Part shown: in pieces, positions 21,542 to 30,741 of the stretch | Layout of the letters: every line of letters begins with the position of its first letter | Position numbering within the stretch: the stretch's first letter is position 1 | Assembly (NCBI GenBank): GCA_015698045.1 | Contig: BLAL01000012.1 | Span: 682,001 to 746,000, forward strand | Length of the DNA stretch: 64,000 nucleotides | Direction: 5' to 3' | Source of the DNA: Rhizophagus clarus | Lineage: Eukaryota; Glomeromycota; Glomeromycetes; Glomerales; Glomeraceae | The notes under the pieces: generated by a model | Database searches by the model: none | What the model was told of the DNA's origin: nothing | What the model saw: the letters and a program-made list of their open reading frames with translations, nothing else | Position numbers and translations under genes: made by a program

Positions 21542-22990
21542 TATTCAACAATTTGCTTACATCCTTCAGAGATATTTGTACCAAAAGTCAGACTGAGATT
21601 GGTAGAATAAATCTTATAAAACACAAAATTTATATTGGAGATGCACGACCCATTTCTCAAGCACCCTACAGAATTAATCCTAAAAATAAAGAATTTCTAA
21701 AAGGAGAAATTGTAAAAATGGAAGAAAATGGAATCATTAGAAAATCATGTAGCCCCTGGGCTTCACCTGTTGTAATTGTGGATAAGAAAGGAGGAGATAA
21801 GCGAATCTGCATTGATTATAGAAAACTAAATGCTATTACAAAAGCAGATGCCTACCCACTCCCTAGAATTGATGACCTGTTGGAAAGTTTTGGACAAGCC
21901 AAATGGTTCACTACCTTGGATCTTGCCAGTGGTTATTGGCAAGTAGCCATGGACAAAGCTGATATAGAAAAGACTGCCTTTGTAACCCCCTTTGGATTGT
22001 ATGAATTTCTAGTCATGCCTTTTGGACTAAGCTATGCTCCTGGAACCTTCCAAAGATTGATGAATAGAGTGCTGCAAGAATTTTTGAATGACTTTGTAGC
22101 CGTGTAATTGGATGATCATCTACACCAAAGGAACCTTTGAGCAACACATGGACCATATAGCTCAAGTTTTTCAAGCGCTCAGAAATTCCAACCTAAAAAT
22201 AAAATTAAAGAAATGCTATTTTGCATTACCTAATATACACTTCCTAGGATATGTGGTAGGAAGAGATGGAATCAAACCAGACCCAGAAAAGATTGACAAA
22301 GTCAAGAATTACCCAATACCAACAAACCTAACCCAATTAAGAGCTGCTCTTAGACTATTCTCCTATTATAGGAAATTTATTAAGGATTTCTCCAGAATTG
22401 CAAGACCAATGCTCACTTTGTTAAAGAAAGATGCTCCTTTCAACTGGGAGGAAAAGCAACAGCAAGCCTTTGACAGACTAAAGGAGATGCTAATTAAAGC
22501 CCCTGTACTAAGTTATCCAGATTTCAACAAACTTTTCATTATCTATACTGACGCCTCTGGAATTGGATTAGGTGCTGTATTATCTCAAATAAAGGAAGAT
22601 GGTAAAGAACATGTAATTGCCTATACAAGCAGAAGCCTTAATCCAGCAGAAAAGAATTACTCTGTAACAGACCAAGAGTGTTTGGCTGTAGTATGGGCCA
22701 TAAAACATTTTCAACACTACTTAGGATTAAGACCATTCACCATCATTACTGACCACTCTGCCCTCAAATGGTTAAAGACTTCCAAGATGCCAAAAGGAAG
22801 AAGAGCCCGCTGGATAATGGAATTACAGCAGTACGACTTTGAGATTAAACACAGACCAGGAAAACTTAATGCCAATGCTGATGCATTATCTAGAACTCCT
22901 GAAGAAACATTCTGTTTCCTAATTGAATTAGAAACATATCCTGGACCTACCAAGCATACTTTATCTGCTCCAATAACTTTAACCCTGTAG
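21542..22990 (+). pseudogene. Reverse transcriptase and RNase H of the Ty3-type element
   Basis: Restarts in frame with the acidic linker. RT motifs are clear: KRICIDYRKLNAITKADAYP, WFTTLDLASGYWQVAM and MPFGLSYAPGTFQRLM. At the catalytic motif, expected Tyr-Leu-Asp-Asp, the Tyr codon is TAA at 22106-22108, and two bases are missing just after Asp-Asp, so the frame changes. The second frame (22112-22990) carries FLGYVVGRDG, RKFIKDFSRIARPML and RNase H (IYTDASGIGLGAVLSQ, CLAVVWAIKHFQHYL, TDHSALKWL), ending HRPGKLNANADALSR. The enzyme as encoded would be cut off at its active site. The frame shifts once more near 22980. Confidence 0.85.
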
Positions 22991-23670
22991 AAAAGGAAGA
23001 TTATGAAGCAGACTCTGAGGAAGACATCACTACCAAACCAGTAGCAGAAATATACGAAATTATTTATCCTCAACCATGTGAAAACTGTGAAGAAATTCAA
23101 TGTATATGCTGGGGAAATGATAATAGCACATTAGGATCAGACTATGAAAGAGATTGGCAAGAATACTACCAGCAAATACACGACCAAGAAGATCATCCAA
23201 ACTATCAGGAAGAATGGCTAGAAGAAGGCCAAGATATTTTAATTTTGAATGATGATATAGAAGGAGTTCAAACTCCTGCATATTATTTTCCAAAGGAAGA
23301 ATTACAAGAATTATTCCAAGAGTTTATTCAAATAAAGCAAGTAATTGCTGGTCAACCTATCAATAGAGGAGGAAGTAGATGCACCTTTGAATGTGACATA
23401 GAAAACCATCATATTCATACTTATTGTACAATGTGCAAAAAGAACCTCCCATTTGGAACTATCCTTCATGATTGCATTATTGGATTTACTTTAGGGAAAA
23501 TACGACCTGATATGAAGCCAGAATTTTTGGTAAACCAACCTTGGTGGGAGGAACCTGAAGGAGTGAAACAAACCAACCTTGTTCATTATTTAAAATGCTT
23601 CTTACGACTTTCCTATGGATTACCCCCTTACACCATCTCTACTGAGCCATTTGTAGCTTCCTTAGATTAA
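22979..23670 (+). pseudogene. Cys/His-rich segment between RNase H and integrase
   Basis: About 230 residues in a new frame, running straight on from the end of RNase H. The first part is very acidic. A Cys cluster CENCEEIQCICW lies near 23083-23118, and a second reads C-x3-C-x4-HH-x2-H-x2-YC-x2-C at about 23380-23440, a plausible zinc site. The end, TISTEPFVASLD, stops at TAA 23668. Ty3-type pol usually has only a short tether between RNase H and integrase, so this is an addition. I do not recognise the fold. It continues in the same frame, through stops, into the integrase. Confidence 0.6.
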
Positions 23671-23789
23671 ATCCTTAACAAATATCAAATTTATTAAAAG
23701 GTGAAAGCGAAAAGTGCCTGCATTGTGACAGATAGCCTAATATTTTATTTTATTTTTATAACAATAGATACAACCCAATATAATAGAAT

Positions 23790-24960
23790 TTTTCAATATT
23801 TAACTACTCAATAACTACCATTAGATTTAAATACTCAACAACTTATCAAACAATTCAAAAACTTTTGTACTCCTTTTATTATTAAAAACAACTATTTATA
23901 TAGGAAAGACAAACAGAAAGAAGGAAATTTATTAAGAGTGATTAGAGTATATGAAATGGAATCAGTCCTTTATATGGTACATAATAATCCTACTTCTGGA
24001 CATTTTGGAACTGAAATTATGTTCAACAAAATTCGTACTAGATATTACTGGCCTCAGATGTATGAAAATATTAGAGAATATGTTAAAAATTGTGACTCAT
24101 GTCAAAGAAGAGGAAAACCTCAAACTTATCAATTACTACATCCAATACCTGTACATTCACCCTTTTATCAAATAGGAATAGATTTTGTAGGACCTTTACC
24201 AAAGACTTTTAATGGAAATAAATATATTATAGTTGCTATGGATTACCTGACTAAATGGCCTGAAGCAAAAGCAGTACCTAGAGCTACAGCAGAAGAAACT
24301 GAGAAATTTATATATGAAGATATTATATGCCGACATGGTTGCCCTCAGAAAATACTGACAGATTGAGGAACTCATTTTAATAATCAAATTATTGATCGTT
24401 TAACCAAAAGATTTGAAATTAAGCATTTGTTATCAACACCATATCATCCCCAAACCAATGGATTAGTAGAAATATTCAATAGAACTTTATGTGAATCTTT
24501 AGCTAAATTAGTCAAACAAGTAGAACAGTGGGATCAGTTTATTCAGCCAGTTTTATTTGCTTATCATACAAGTAAACAATCCACAACCAAAATATCTCCT
24601 TTTTATTTAACATATAGTCATGAAGCAAAGTTGCCAATTGATGATCTTACCTAAAATGAAGAACAATTATCCGATAGGATCAACAAATTAGTTAATGAGC
24701 TATCACATGATAGAGAATCTACTCGACAAAGGATAGATCAGCAACAAGCCAAACAGAAATTACATCATGATCAGCAAATTAAACGTCATAGATCTTTTCA
24801 AATAGGAGATAAAATTTTATTGTACAAGGCTGAAAAAGCAAAACAATAGTCTGGAAAATTAGATGAAAAATGGAAAGGACCCTATTATATCCATGCGTTT
24901 TACAAAATGAAAGCTATAAAATAAGGGATATGCAAGGAAAAGTCCTAAAAGCTCCTTTCA
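23790..24960 (+). pseudogene. Integrase of the Ty3-type element, with several stops
   Basis: Same frame as the Cys/His-rich segment. N-terminal zinc domain HHCC: His and His in VHNNPTSGHFG, Cys-x2-Cys in CDSCQRRG. The core shows the first Asp in IGIDFVGPLP, the second in ILTD followed at once by TGA at 24363 where Arg is usual, and Glu in LVEIFNRTL. GKYIIVAMDYLTKWPEA-like sequence lies between. TAA at about 24652 and TAG at about 24847 break the C-terminal part, which contains RHRSFQIGDKILLYKAEK. The TGA looks like CGA to TGA, a CpG transition. Confidence 0.82.
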
Positions 24961-24997
24961 ATGAAAGTTTACTAAAACCTTACTACGATCAGAAAGA

Positions 24998-25432
24998 ATG
25001 GAATCTCCCAATAATAGATTAATTGACCTTTTAATTCAAGATTTACAACTAGAACTTCCTTTTGAAAATGGAGATTTAATACCACCTTATGATGAAACTG
25101 CTTCTTTTGATGAACAATTTAAAAATGCTTATGCTGCATTACAACGATCAATTCAATTGAAAGAACGATTAAACTCACTAATCAATGCTTATTATATTGG
25201 AAAATTATTAAATAGTTTAGAAACTAAAGCTCAACAATTTAGATATAAGCAAAAATTAACTAGTCATTATACGAGAATGTCAGAAAATGTCTTTGATATA
25301 TTTGAATATCAACCGATTAAAATACTGGGTACTTTTTACATTATTGCGCAAATAGCAAGAAAAATAAATAGAAATCAGGTGAAACAGTTACAAGAAATAA
25401 TGCAAGGATTATTGGATCAAAATTCTTTATAA
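24998..25432 (+). CDS. Extra sense ORF after integrase, unknown function
   Basis: 144 residues, starting at ATG 24998 inside the end of pol in another frame. Mostly helical by appearance (RSIQLKERLNSLINAYYIG, ETKAQQFRYKQK) with Leu-rich N-terminus LIDLLIQDLQLELPFE. No signal peptide, no clear membrane segment and no motif I know. Its place after integrase is where some LTR elements carry an additional gene. It is intact although pol upstream is heavily damaged, which might mean recent selection or just its short length. Confidence 0.5.
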   Translation: MESPNNRLIDLLIQDLQLELPFENGDLIPPYDETASFDEQFKNAYAALQRSIQLKERLNSLINAYYIGKLLNSLETKAQQFRYKQKLTSHYTRMSENVFDIFEYQPIKILGTFYIIAQIARKINRNQVKQLQEIMQGLLDQNSL

Positions 25433-25684
25433 TTACATCATAATTTATTGGAAAATTTATTGATTGGATTAAATAAATCAAGTTTAAATTAATTTAATTA
25501 ATTGACGCAAGTATGATCTACAAAAATAGAAATTAGTAATGATGGCAAATCCAAATTTAACTTAGTGTTAATTTTAGTTTCACAAATGATCAGCAAAAAT
25601 ACGTGACTTAACTCCCCAAAATAATTTAATAGAAAAATAGAAAATTTTATAAAAATTTATTAGGAAAAAGAAAAGAAGAAAAAT

Positions 25685-26158
25685 CTAAATAGTAGATGGT
25701 AGTTCTAAATTATTTTCTCTCATATATGTTTCATAATTGGAAATAGTTTCTTTTGCCTCATTAGCCCTTTTATGTTCCCTTTCATGTCGTACCTTCCAAC
25801 CTTCCCTTTCCCTCCTATACCGCTCCTTATCCTTAGTTAATAAAAATACTTGTTCTCGTAAATCTCTATTAAACCCTGCTAACTCCTTATAATGGCCAAG
25901 TTCTCCATTTTTCTGATTGATTTCTTGTTGTAATTTCTCTACTTCTTCTTCTTTCGTTACAAAAAGCTTTCCAGTAACTTCTAAAGCTTGTTGAGCTAAG
26001 CCTTCACTTTTTTGAGGATTATCAATGCCTTTTCTTCGAAAATGCCTTCTTCTGATGGCCTTACTTGGTTTATTATATTTTCTTTTGTTATTTTGGCCTT
26101 GAGAGGCGCGTGAACTGCAAAGTTTTCTGCGAGCAATGTTGGTGTCAGTGCGAGTCAT
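25685..26158 (-). CDS. Antisense coiled-coil ORF before the 3' LTR
   Basis: 157 residues on the strand opposite to gag-pol, starting at ATG 26158. Residues 1-45 are very basic (NNKRKYNKPSKAIRRRHFRR). Residues ~58-150 are charged and heptad-like (EEEVEKLQQEINQKNGEL, EHKRANEAKETISNYE), a probable coiled coil. No stop or frameshift interrupts it. Plant Tat-type Ty3 elements such as RIRE2 and Grande are known to carry antisense ORFs in this position; whether this one is related cannot be told here. Basic plus coiled-coil suggests a nucleic-acid-binding, self-associating protein (inference). Confidence 0.55.
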   Translation of the reverse strand: MTRTDTNIARRKLCSSRASQGQNNKRKYNKPSKAIRRRHFRRKGIDNPQKSEGLAQQALEVTGKLFVTKEEEVEKLQQEINQKNGELGHYKELAGFNRDLREQVFLLTKDKERYRREREGWKVRHEREHKRANEAKETISNYETYMRENNLELPSTI

Positions 26159-26334
26159 ATTGAAAATTAATAAAGAAAAGGAGATGAAGATGATTTAGAG
26201 ATAGTGCGACATTGATGAAAATTTAAATGAAGAAACTTCCCAGAAATTACCAACATTTCCCAATCCCATAATTTGGAAAATTTGAAAAAAGTAGGATATA
26301 AGGGAAGGCTGATTATAGCACCAAATCTTCATCA

Positions 26335-26480
26335 CACGTACTCGGTCATTCCTGGCCAAAATGATCGGCTTCTATGCCTTGCTAATTTTGGGCTTTGGCA
26401 CGAATTCCCTTCGGGGGCCTCTTAGCTTGGTATATCACGAGTGACCCCCATGTGCTAGCAGTTGGGTGTGTAGTATGGTG
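26335..26480. other. GC-richer structured block upstream of 3' LTR
   Basis: A stretch far less AT-rich than its surroundings, between the antisense ORF and the polypurine tract. It contains short self-complementary pieces, including CCC-TTCG-GGG (26407-26416), a stem with the very stable UUCG loop. It could be an RNA structure of the element or the promoter/leader of the antisense ORF. Function unknown. Confidence 0.35.
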
Positions 26481-26528
26481 AAAAAGAAAAGAGTTTTCAA
26501 CAGAGTTCAAACTAAAGAAGGGGAGAAC

Positions 26529-26967
26529 TGTTAGCGTAGTAATCACGTGACATTATGGTAAAGTATATAGAGCCGCCTAAGCCAAAGCCATCATAGCCTG
26601 TTATTTTTGATATTTCCAATTTATTTGATATATCAGTTTTATTTGATTTATCTGATTTATTTGATTTAATTGATTTATTTTATTTATTTGATTTATTAGT
26701 TTTATTTAATATATTAGATTTATTTGTTATATTTTTAAATATATTTTATTTTGTATAAATATCTTGAAATTTCTTTGTAGTTGAAAAAAATATCAGAGAG
26801 TGTAATAACAAAGTTATAATAACAAGTTCATATAATTAATAAATAAACTCTTTTACCTTATAAACGAACTGTCTCTTTGTGAATAGTGTGTCTTGTTGAT
26901 TGGACTTGAAACATATCTATTGCATCCCTGTCTCCAAGTCATAGTTACCTGATCGATGAACTGACCA
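26529..26967 (+). repeat. 3' LTR
   Basis: 439 bases, TGTTAGCGTAG...CTGACCA. Differs from the 5' LTR at ten positions, and all ten are transitions (2.3% divergence). Preceded by the purine-rich tract at about 26512-26527. The Sel1 reading frame of the host gene resumes right after it. Confidence 0.9.
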
Positions 26968-27564
26968 AATATGGTGAAGGAACAGGAAAAAGCTTGGAAA
27001 AGGCTATTTACTGGTATAATAAAGCAGCAGAAATGGGAGAGAAAACTGCATTATATAATCTAGGTCAATGTTTTAAATTAGGAAAAGGAGTTGAAAAAGA
27101 CGAAATTAAAGCTTTTGAATATTATAAAAAATCAGCTGAAAAGGGATATTTAAAAGCTCAAGTACAGCTTGGACGTTGTTATCTTAAGGGGATTGGAACT
27201 GAGATTAATACAAAAAATGCTTTTGAATTATATAGTGAAGCAGCTGAAAAAGGAGATGGCAGTGCACAAAATAGTCTTGGCTATTTATATTGTTGTGGCA
27301 AAGGAGTAGAGAAAGATCGGAAAAAAGCCATTTATTGGTATCAAAAAGCAGCAACAAATGGAAATGTTATTGCTTTATATAATTTAGGCGAATCTTATGA
27401 ATTAGGAACTGGTGTTGAAAAAGATGAAATTAAAGCATTTGAGTATTATAAAAAATCTGTTCAAGATGGATACTCTAATGTAAAATTTTATCTCGGATAT
27501 TGTTATATAAATGGAATCGGAACAGAAGTTAATAAAGCAAAAGGATTTGAATTATATAATGAAG
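26968..27564 (+). pseudogene. Sel1 repeats of the broken kinase gene
   Basis: Resumes as YGEGTGKSLEKAIYWYNKAA and gives about five and a half Sel1 repeats of 36 residues (A-x-x-x-LG-x-x-Y-x-x-G-x-G-V-x-K-D-x-x-K-A pattern). Sel1 units form pairs of antiparallel helices and act as adaptor scaffolds. The stretch is open throughout and is cut at GFELYNE by the hAT-like element beginning at 27565. Confidence 0.82.
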
Positions 27565-29151
27565 TAGGGTTCTTAATCGAGTCGAGTAAGATCGATCATT
27601 GATTGAGTCAATCAATTAATCGACCCTATAAAAAATAAATGTCCTGAAAATGTTATCAAAAATGTCCGGAAAATGTCCAGAATAAATCTGATGTGTCCGA
27701 AAAATGTCCACTTTTTTGGTACATGTCTGACACACTTCTGATACTTAAAATTTTGACATGTCCTAACTTTGTCCAGAATTCATCCAGTATTTGTTCGGTA
27801 TAAAATTTTGGACAAATTCCAGACAGTTAAACCTGGACAAATTCTGGACATAGCAAAAAAACCAGATAGACAAATTCCGGACATGAAAAAGTTCAGGACA
27901 AATTCTGGATACTATTTCCAAAAAAGGATAAGTTAATTTTGTAAAAAAATGCAAAAAGCACAAAACTGACATTCAAAATCTTTTCTGTCGTACTAATTAA
28001 AATTGCAGAGCAGGCAAAAATACTATATATCTATGATATAAAAACTCTGGGTTAAGGAATAATGATGATCATCTATCCATTGATCATCTTTTGTTGGCAA
28101 AATTTTACAAAAATACATTTTTGGAAAATTTCAGGACAAATTCCTAATATCCCGGAAATGCAGTGTTTTCGGAACAGTTTCTGGACACACAGTGTCCAGA
28201 ATTTCCGGACAATTATTTAGACAATTTTTCTGGACATTTTCTGGACATTATCCGGACACATATTTTTTATAGGGCGATCATTAGTATATCAAAATTGAAC
28301 TAACTTTGATTGATATTTGATCGATCAAATTTGCCTAAATTGATTGATCAATTTACCCATGCTAATCGATCATAGTAATATGATGCAATATTTGTATGTT
28401 CAAGTATGCTTAATAAATAATATAGTGCCTATACTATACATTATTATCCGAACCAAAATGACCACCAATGATTAAATTTTTCAGATTCTAATAGTAAATT
28501 AATTAGTTCTTAATATATTATATAGTATGGAATATTGGTACAGCATAAAATGATAGTCCCAACAGGACTGTATAATAATAATATGTAATTTTTTTTATGT
28601 GAATTATCAAATTAAACATATGATATTTGTGTAAAACATTATAAAGAAATTAAAGGCACCTTTTGTACATTTTATCTATAATTATTAATTTAGAAAAGAA
28701 TTATATAAATAAAATGTCAGACAAGAACAAAAAACGTAAATATTCAAACATTATCATGTCAATTCACTCCTATTTTTGTTATGATAGGTTAAAGATCGTA
28801 AAAAGTGGTGTTAAGGTGGACTTTGTATCTGAATTGAGTTCTTGCTTTGTGTTCATTGCTGTTTACAATCTAAAAATAATGGCTCAGGTTCAAATGATTC
28901 TTTTGTATAAATTTAATAAGTTTTTAAAGTTTAGTAATAAAATTTAATAAATTTTAATAAATTTTATAGAATCAATCAATGATCGATCAATTTTAAGTCG
29001 GTTGTCCTTTTTTTGGTTAATTGAGCTATAAAATCGACCAAGAAATCGATTGCATGTGATCAATTATGGTAAATCGATTTTTGATCGATCATGTGTTTGT
29101 GTGATCGATCAAATCATCGATTGAGACTTTTTTCGTCAATTAAATACCCTA
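27565..29151. mobile_element. hAT-like non-autonomous element, 1,587 bp
   Basis: Flanked by an identical 8-base duplication TAATGAAG (27557-27564 and 29152-29159). Ends are TAGGGTTCTTAAT on the left and, from the other strand, TAGGGTATTTAAT on the right. An 8-base duplication is the hAT signature. Excision with one duplication copy restores Tyr-Asn-Glu-Ala-Ala-Gly in the Sel1 gene. The inside is rich in GATCGATC-like palindromes near both ends and has no credible ORF; a 94-residue open frame at 28663-28947 has nothing to support it. A second element is inserted at 27624. Confidence 0.85.
27624..28274. mobile_element. 651-bp TIR element nested in the hAT-like element
   Basis: Ends start CCCTATAAAAAATA on both strands, followed on each side by repeats of TGTCCGGA and TGTCCAGAA. 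CGA lies on both sides (27621-27623 and 28275-28277), a 3-base duplication as in CACTA/EnSpm-like elements, although the terminal CACTA itself is absent. The GTCC(G/A)GA subterminal motif occurs many times in both orientations, as expected for transposase binding sites. No ORF. Confidence 0.7.
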
Positions 29152-29163
29152 TAATGAAGCAGC

Positions 29164-29225
<62 letters not shown>

Positions 29226-29611
29226 TTGATAACGATGATAAAAAAATTGTAAATGATTTAGAAGAAGTTTGTTATTGGTACTATAAAGCAGCAGAAAATG
29301 ATAATAAAATTGCATTGTATAAATTAGGTGAAATTTATGAATTAGGGAAAGGTGTTTGTAAAAATGAAGTTAGAGCGTTTGAATTTTATAAAAAATCGGC
29401 TGGTTTAGGATTTACAGATGCTCTATATAAACTTGGTTGTATTTATGAATTTGGAACCGAAATTGATTATAATAAAGAGAAGGCCTTCGATCTATACAAA
29501 AAAGCTGCGAAAGAAGGAAATATTGATGCTCAAAAACGTCTTGCATCTATATATGAAAAAGGTGAAGGTGTACAAAAAGACATAATAAATATTTTATTTT
29601 TATTGATTTAA
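29152..29611 (+). pseudogene. Last Sel1 repeats of the broken kinase gene
   Basis: Continues as Ala-Ala-Gly, a run of 19 Asn codons (29168-29224), then about two and a half Sel1 repeats (ALYKLGEIYELGKGVCKNEV, ALYKLGCIYEFG). It ends YEKGEGVQKDIINILFLLI and stop at 29611. The end is abrupt for a Sel1 unit, so the original C-terminus may have been lost. Confidence 0.7.
29168..29224 (+). repeat. (AAT)19 microsatellite coding poly-Asn
   Basis: Nineteen uninterrupted AAT codons in the frame of the Sel1 gene. It falls between two Sel1 repeats and would form a disordered loop. The perfect run should be length-variable between strains. Confidence 0.9.
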
Positions 29612-29712
29612 AAGGTTATTCATATTTTATTAACTTCCTGACTTCATTCCCGACACCCATTTTCTACGACCTTTTCAAATTAATAAATAGCACTATCTAT
29701 TTATTTTCAATA

Positions 29713-30739
29713 TGGTCCGGTACAAAAAGATTTGCACCTCAATATAGCATTAATAAAAAAAAGTTTATTATGTAAAAAAAAAATTTTTTTTTTATTTAAT
29801 TATTCACCCCATCCGTCCGATCAACAAAGGATCTAACCTTACATTTCATTTCTCAAGTCTATAGGTTAGATCCTTTGTTGATCGGACGGATGGGGTGCAA
29901 ATATTATCAGTACATATATGACCATCATTAGAATCACCATGAACGTCAAATTTTTATCAATTAATCATACTGATTCTTTTATTAGATTTAAAATATTTCT
30001 TTAGCATTTTCAAATGTTTTTCTCCAAAATCTAATAATAACTTTTGAAATAAATTTTTCTATGTAAATCTAGAAGTGTATTTTTAATAGATAAGATAAGA
30101 AGTTTGGATATAAACCTAAGCATGTAACTTTTACCCTTGGATATTAATTAAACTTCCTCAATAAATTAGAGCTCATAATGGTAGCAAAAGGTAAAATTAA
30201 CTTCTCAAAAATACTTTTATTTTGAAAAGTTGTATCTTTTTTAATAAGAAAGCATCATAGAATATCTATAAAAAAATTACTCAGCTATTTATTACATGCA
30301 TCCAAAATTTTTATATACAAAAACTACAGGATATTTCCATCAGATTGTGAGGTTAAATAAGGGTTTCATGCAGCATAAAAGCATTGTTATCAATTTAATA
30401 TTATATTTTCAACTGTATGCTTAATTATGTCTAATACCTCAGCAATCTGCTTGCGTAATATGACCTTTTGATGGCTTTTCCTTATGAAGCTAGACCTCAA
30501 AAAATAGATGTAAATATTTATTTTCATTAATTTTTTATCATCAGTTAATGACATACTATTTCGTTTTATGAAAGAATTATGTGTGGTAAGATAAAAAAAT
30601 TTAATAAAGGATATTTATTTGAAGACGGACTAATGTATATTTTTTTTTTCCAGCCTATCTTATTTTAGTCATGTGGTATATTTCTTAGTGTAAATTCTTT
30701 CCTTTTTAAGTGAGATGCAAATCTTTTTGCACCGGACCA
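29713..30739. mobile_element. 1.0-kb TIR element with TA duplication
   Basis: Left end TGGTCCGGTACAAAAAGATT, right end from the other strand TGGTCCGGTGCAAAAAGATT, then TGCA and TCTCA. TA on both sides (29711-29712, 30740-30741). Tc1/mariner-like by duplication. Non-coding. Near its left end lies a perfect palindrome (29805-29897). A related end occurs alone near 60377-60414. Confidence 0.75.
29805..29897. repeat. Perfect 35-bp inverted repeat with 23-base loop
   Basis: Arms 29805-29839 and 29863-29897 are exact reverse complements, beginning CACCCCATCCGTCCGATC. The arms are much more GC-rich than the surroundings. It may be a small fold-back element or hairpin MITE that landed inside the TA-flanked element. 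No duplication could be settled. Confidence 0.85.
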
Positions 30740-30741
30740 TA

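Larger units (their letters stand above)
14653..26967 (+). mobile_element. Ty3-type LTR retrotransposon, 12.3 kb, with nested insertion
   Basis: Two 439-base LTRs bound gag, protease, reverse transcriptase, RNase H, a Cys/His-rich segment, integrase, an extra sense ORF and an antisense ORF. The order protease-RT-RNase H-integrase is that of Ty3/Metaviridae-type elements. A 3,776-base element is inserted between protease and RT; without it the retroelement is about 8.5 kb. Purine-rich AAAGAAGGGGAGAA just before the 3' LTR is the likely polypurine tract. A clean 5-base target duplication is not visible: ATATG occurs on both sides but offset by one base. The LTRs differ at ten of 439 positions, and pol carries several stops, so this copy is dead. 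Confidence 0.9.
11632..29611 (+). pseudogene. TKL kinase-Sel1 gene disrupted by nested transposons (overall locus)
   Basis: One gene is spread over 18 kb. Its pieces are 11632-12117, 13036-14652, 26968-27564 and 29152-29611, and they join at transposon boundaries. Together they encode a TKL-type protein kinase domain followed by about ten Sel1 repeats with an Asn run in the middle. The domain order kinase then Sel1 is one I recall from many Rhizophagus genes. Besides the insertions there are small frameshifts near 13327 (one extra A), 14085 (in a T run) and 14222. The start could be 11632 or the second Met at 11656 (MDDSDVF), which fits the family better. With this damage the gene is dead, although parts may still be transcribed from transposon promoters. 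Confidence 0.8.

Noticed and set aside
14640-26975. ATATG as a 5-base target duplication of the LTR element
   Set aside because: The two copies are offset by a base from the TG/CA ends, and using them would shorten the Sel1 repeat by two residues; not accepted as proven.
28663-28947. 94-residue open frame inside the hAT-like element
   Set aside because: No transposase motif, no repeat of known kind, AT-driven composition.
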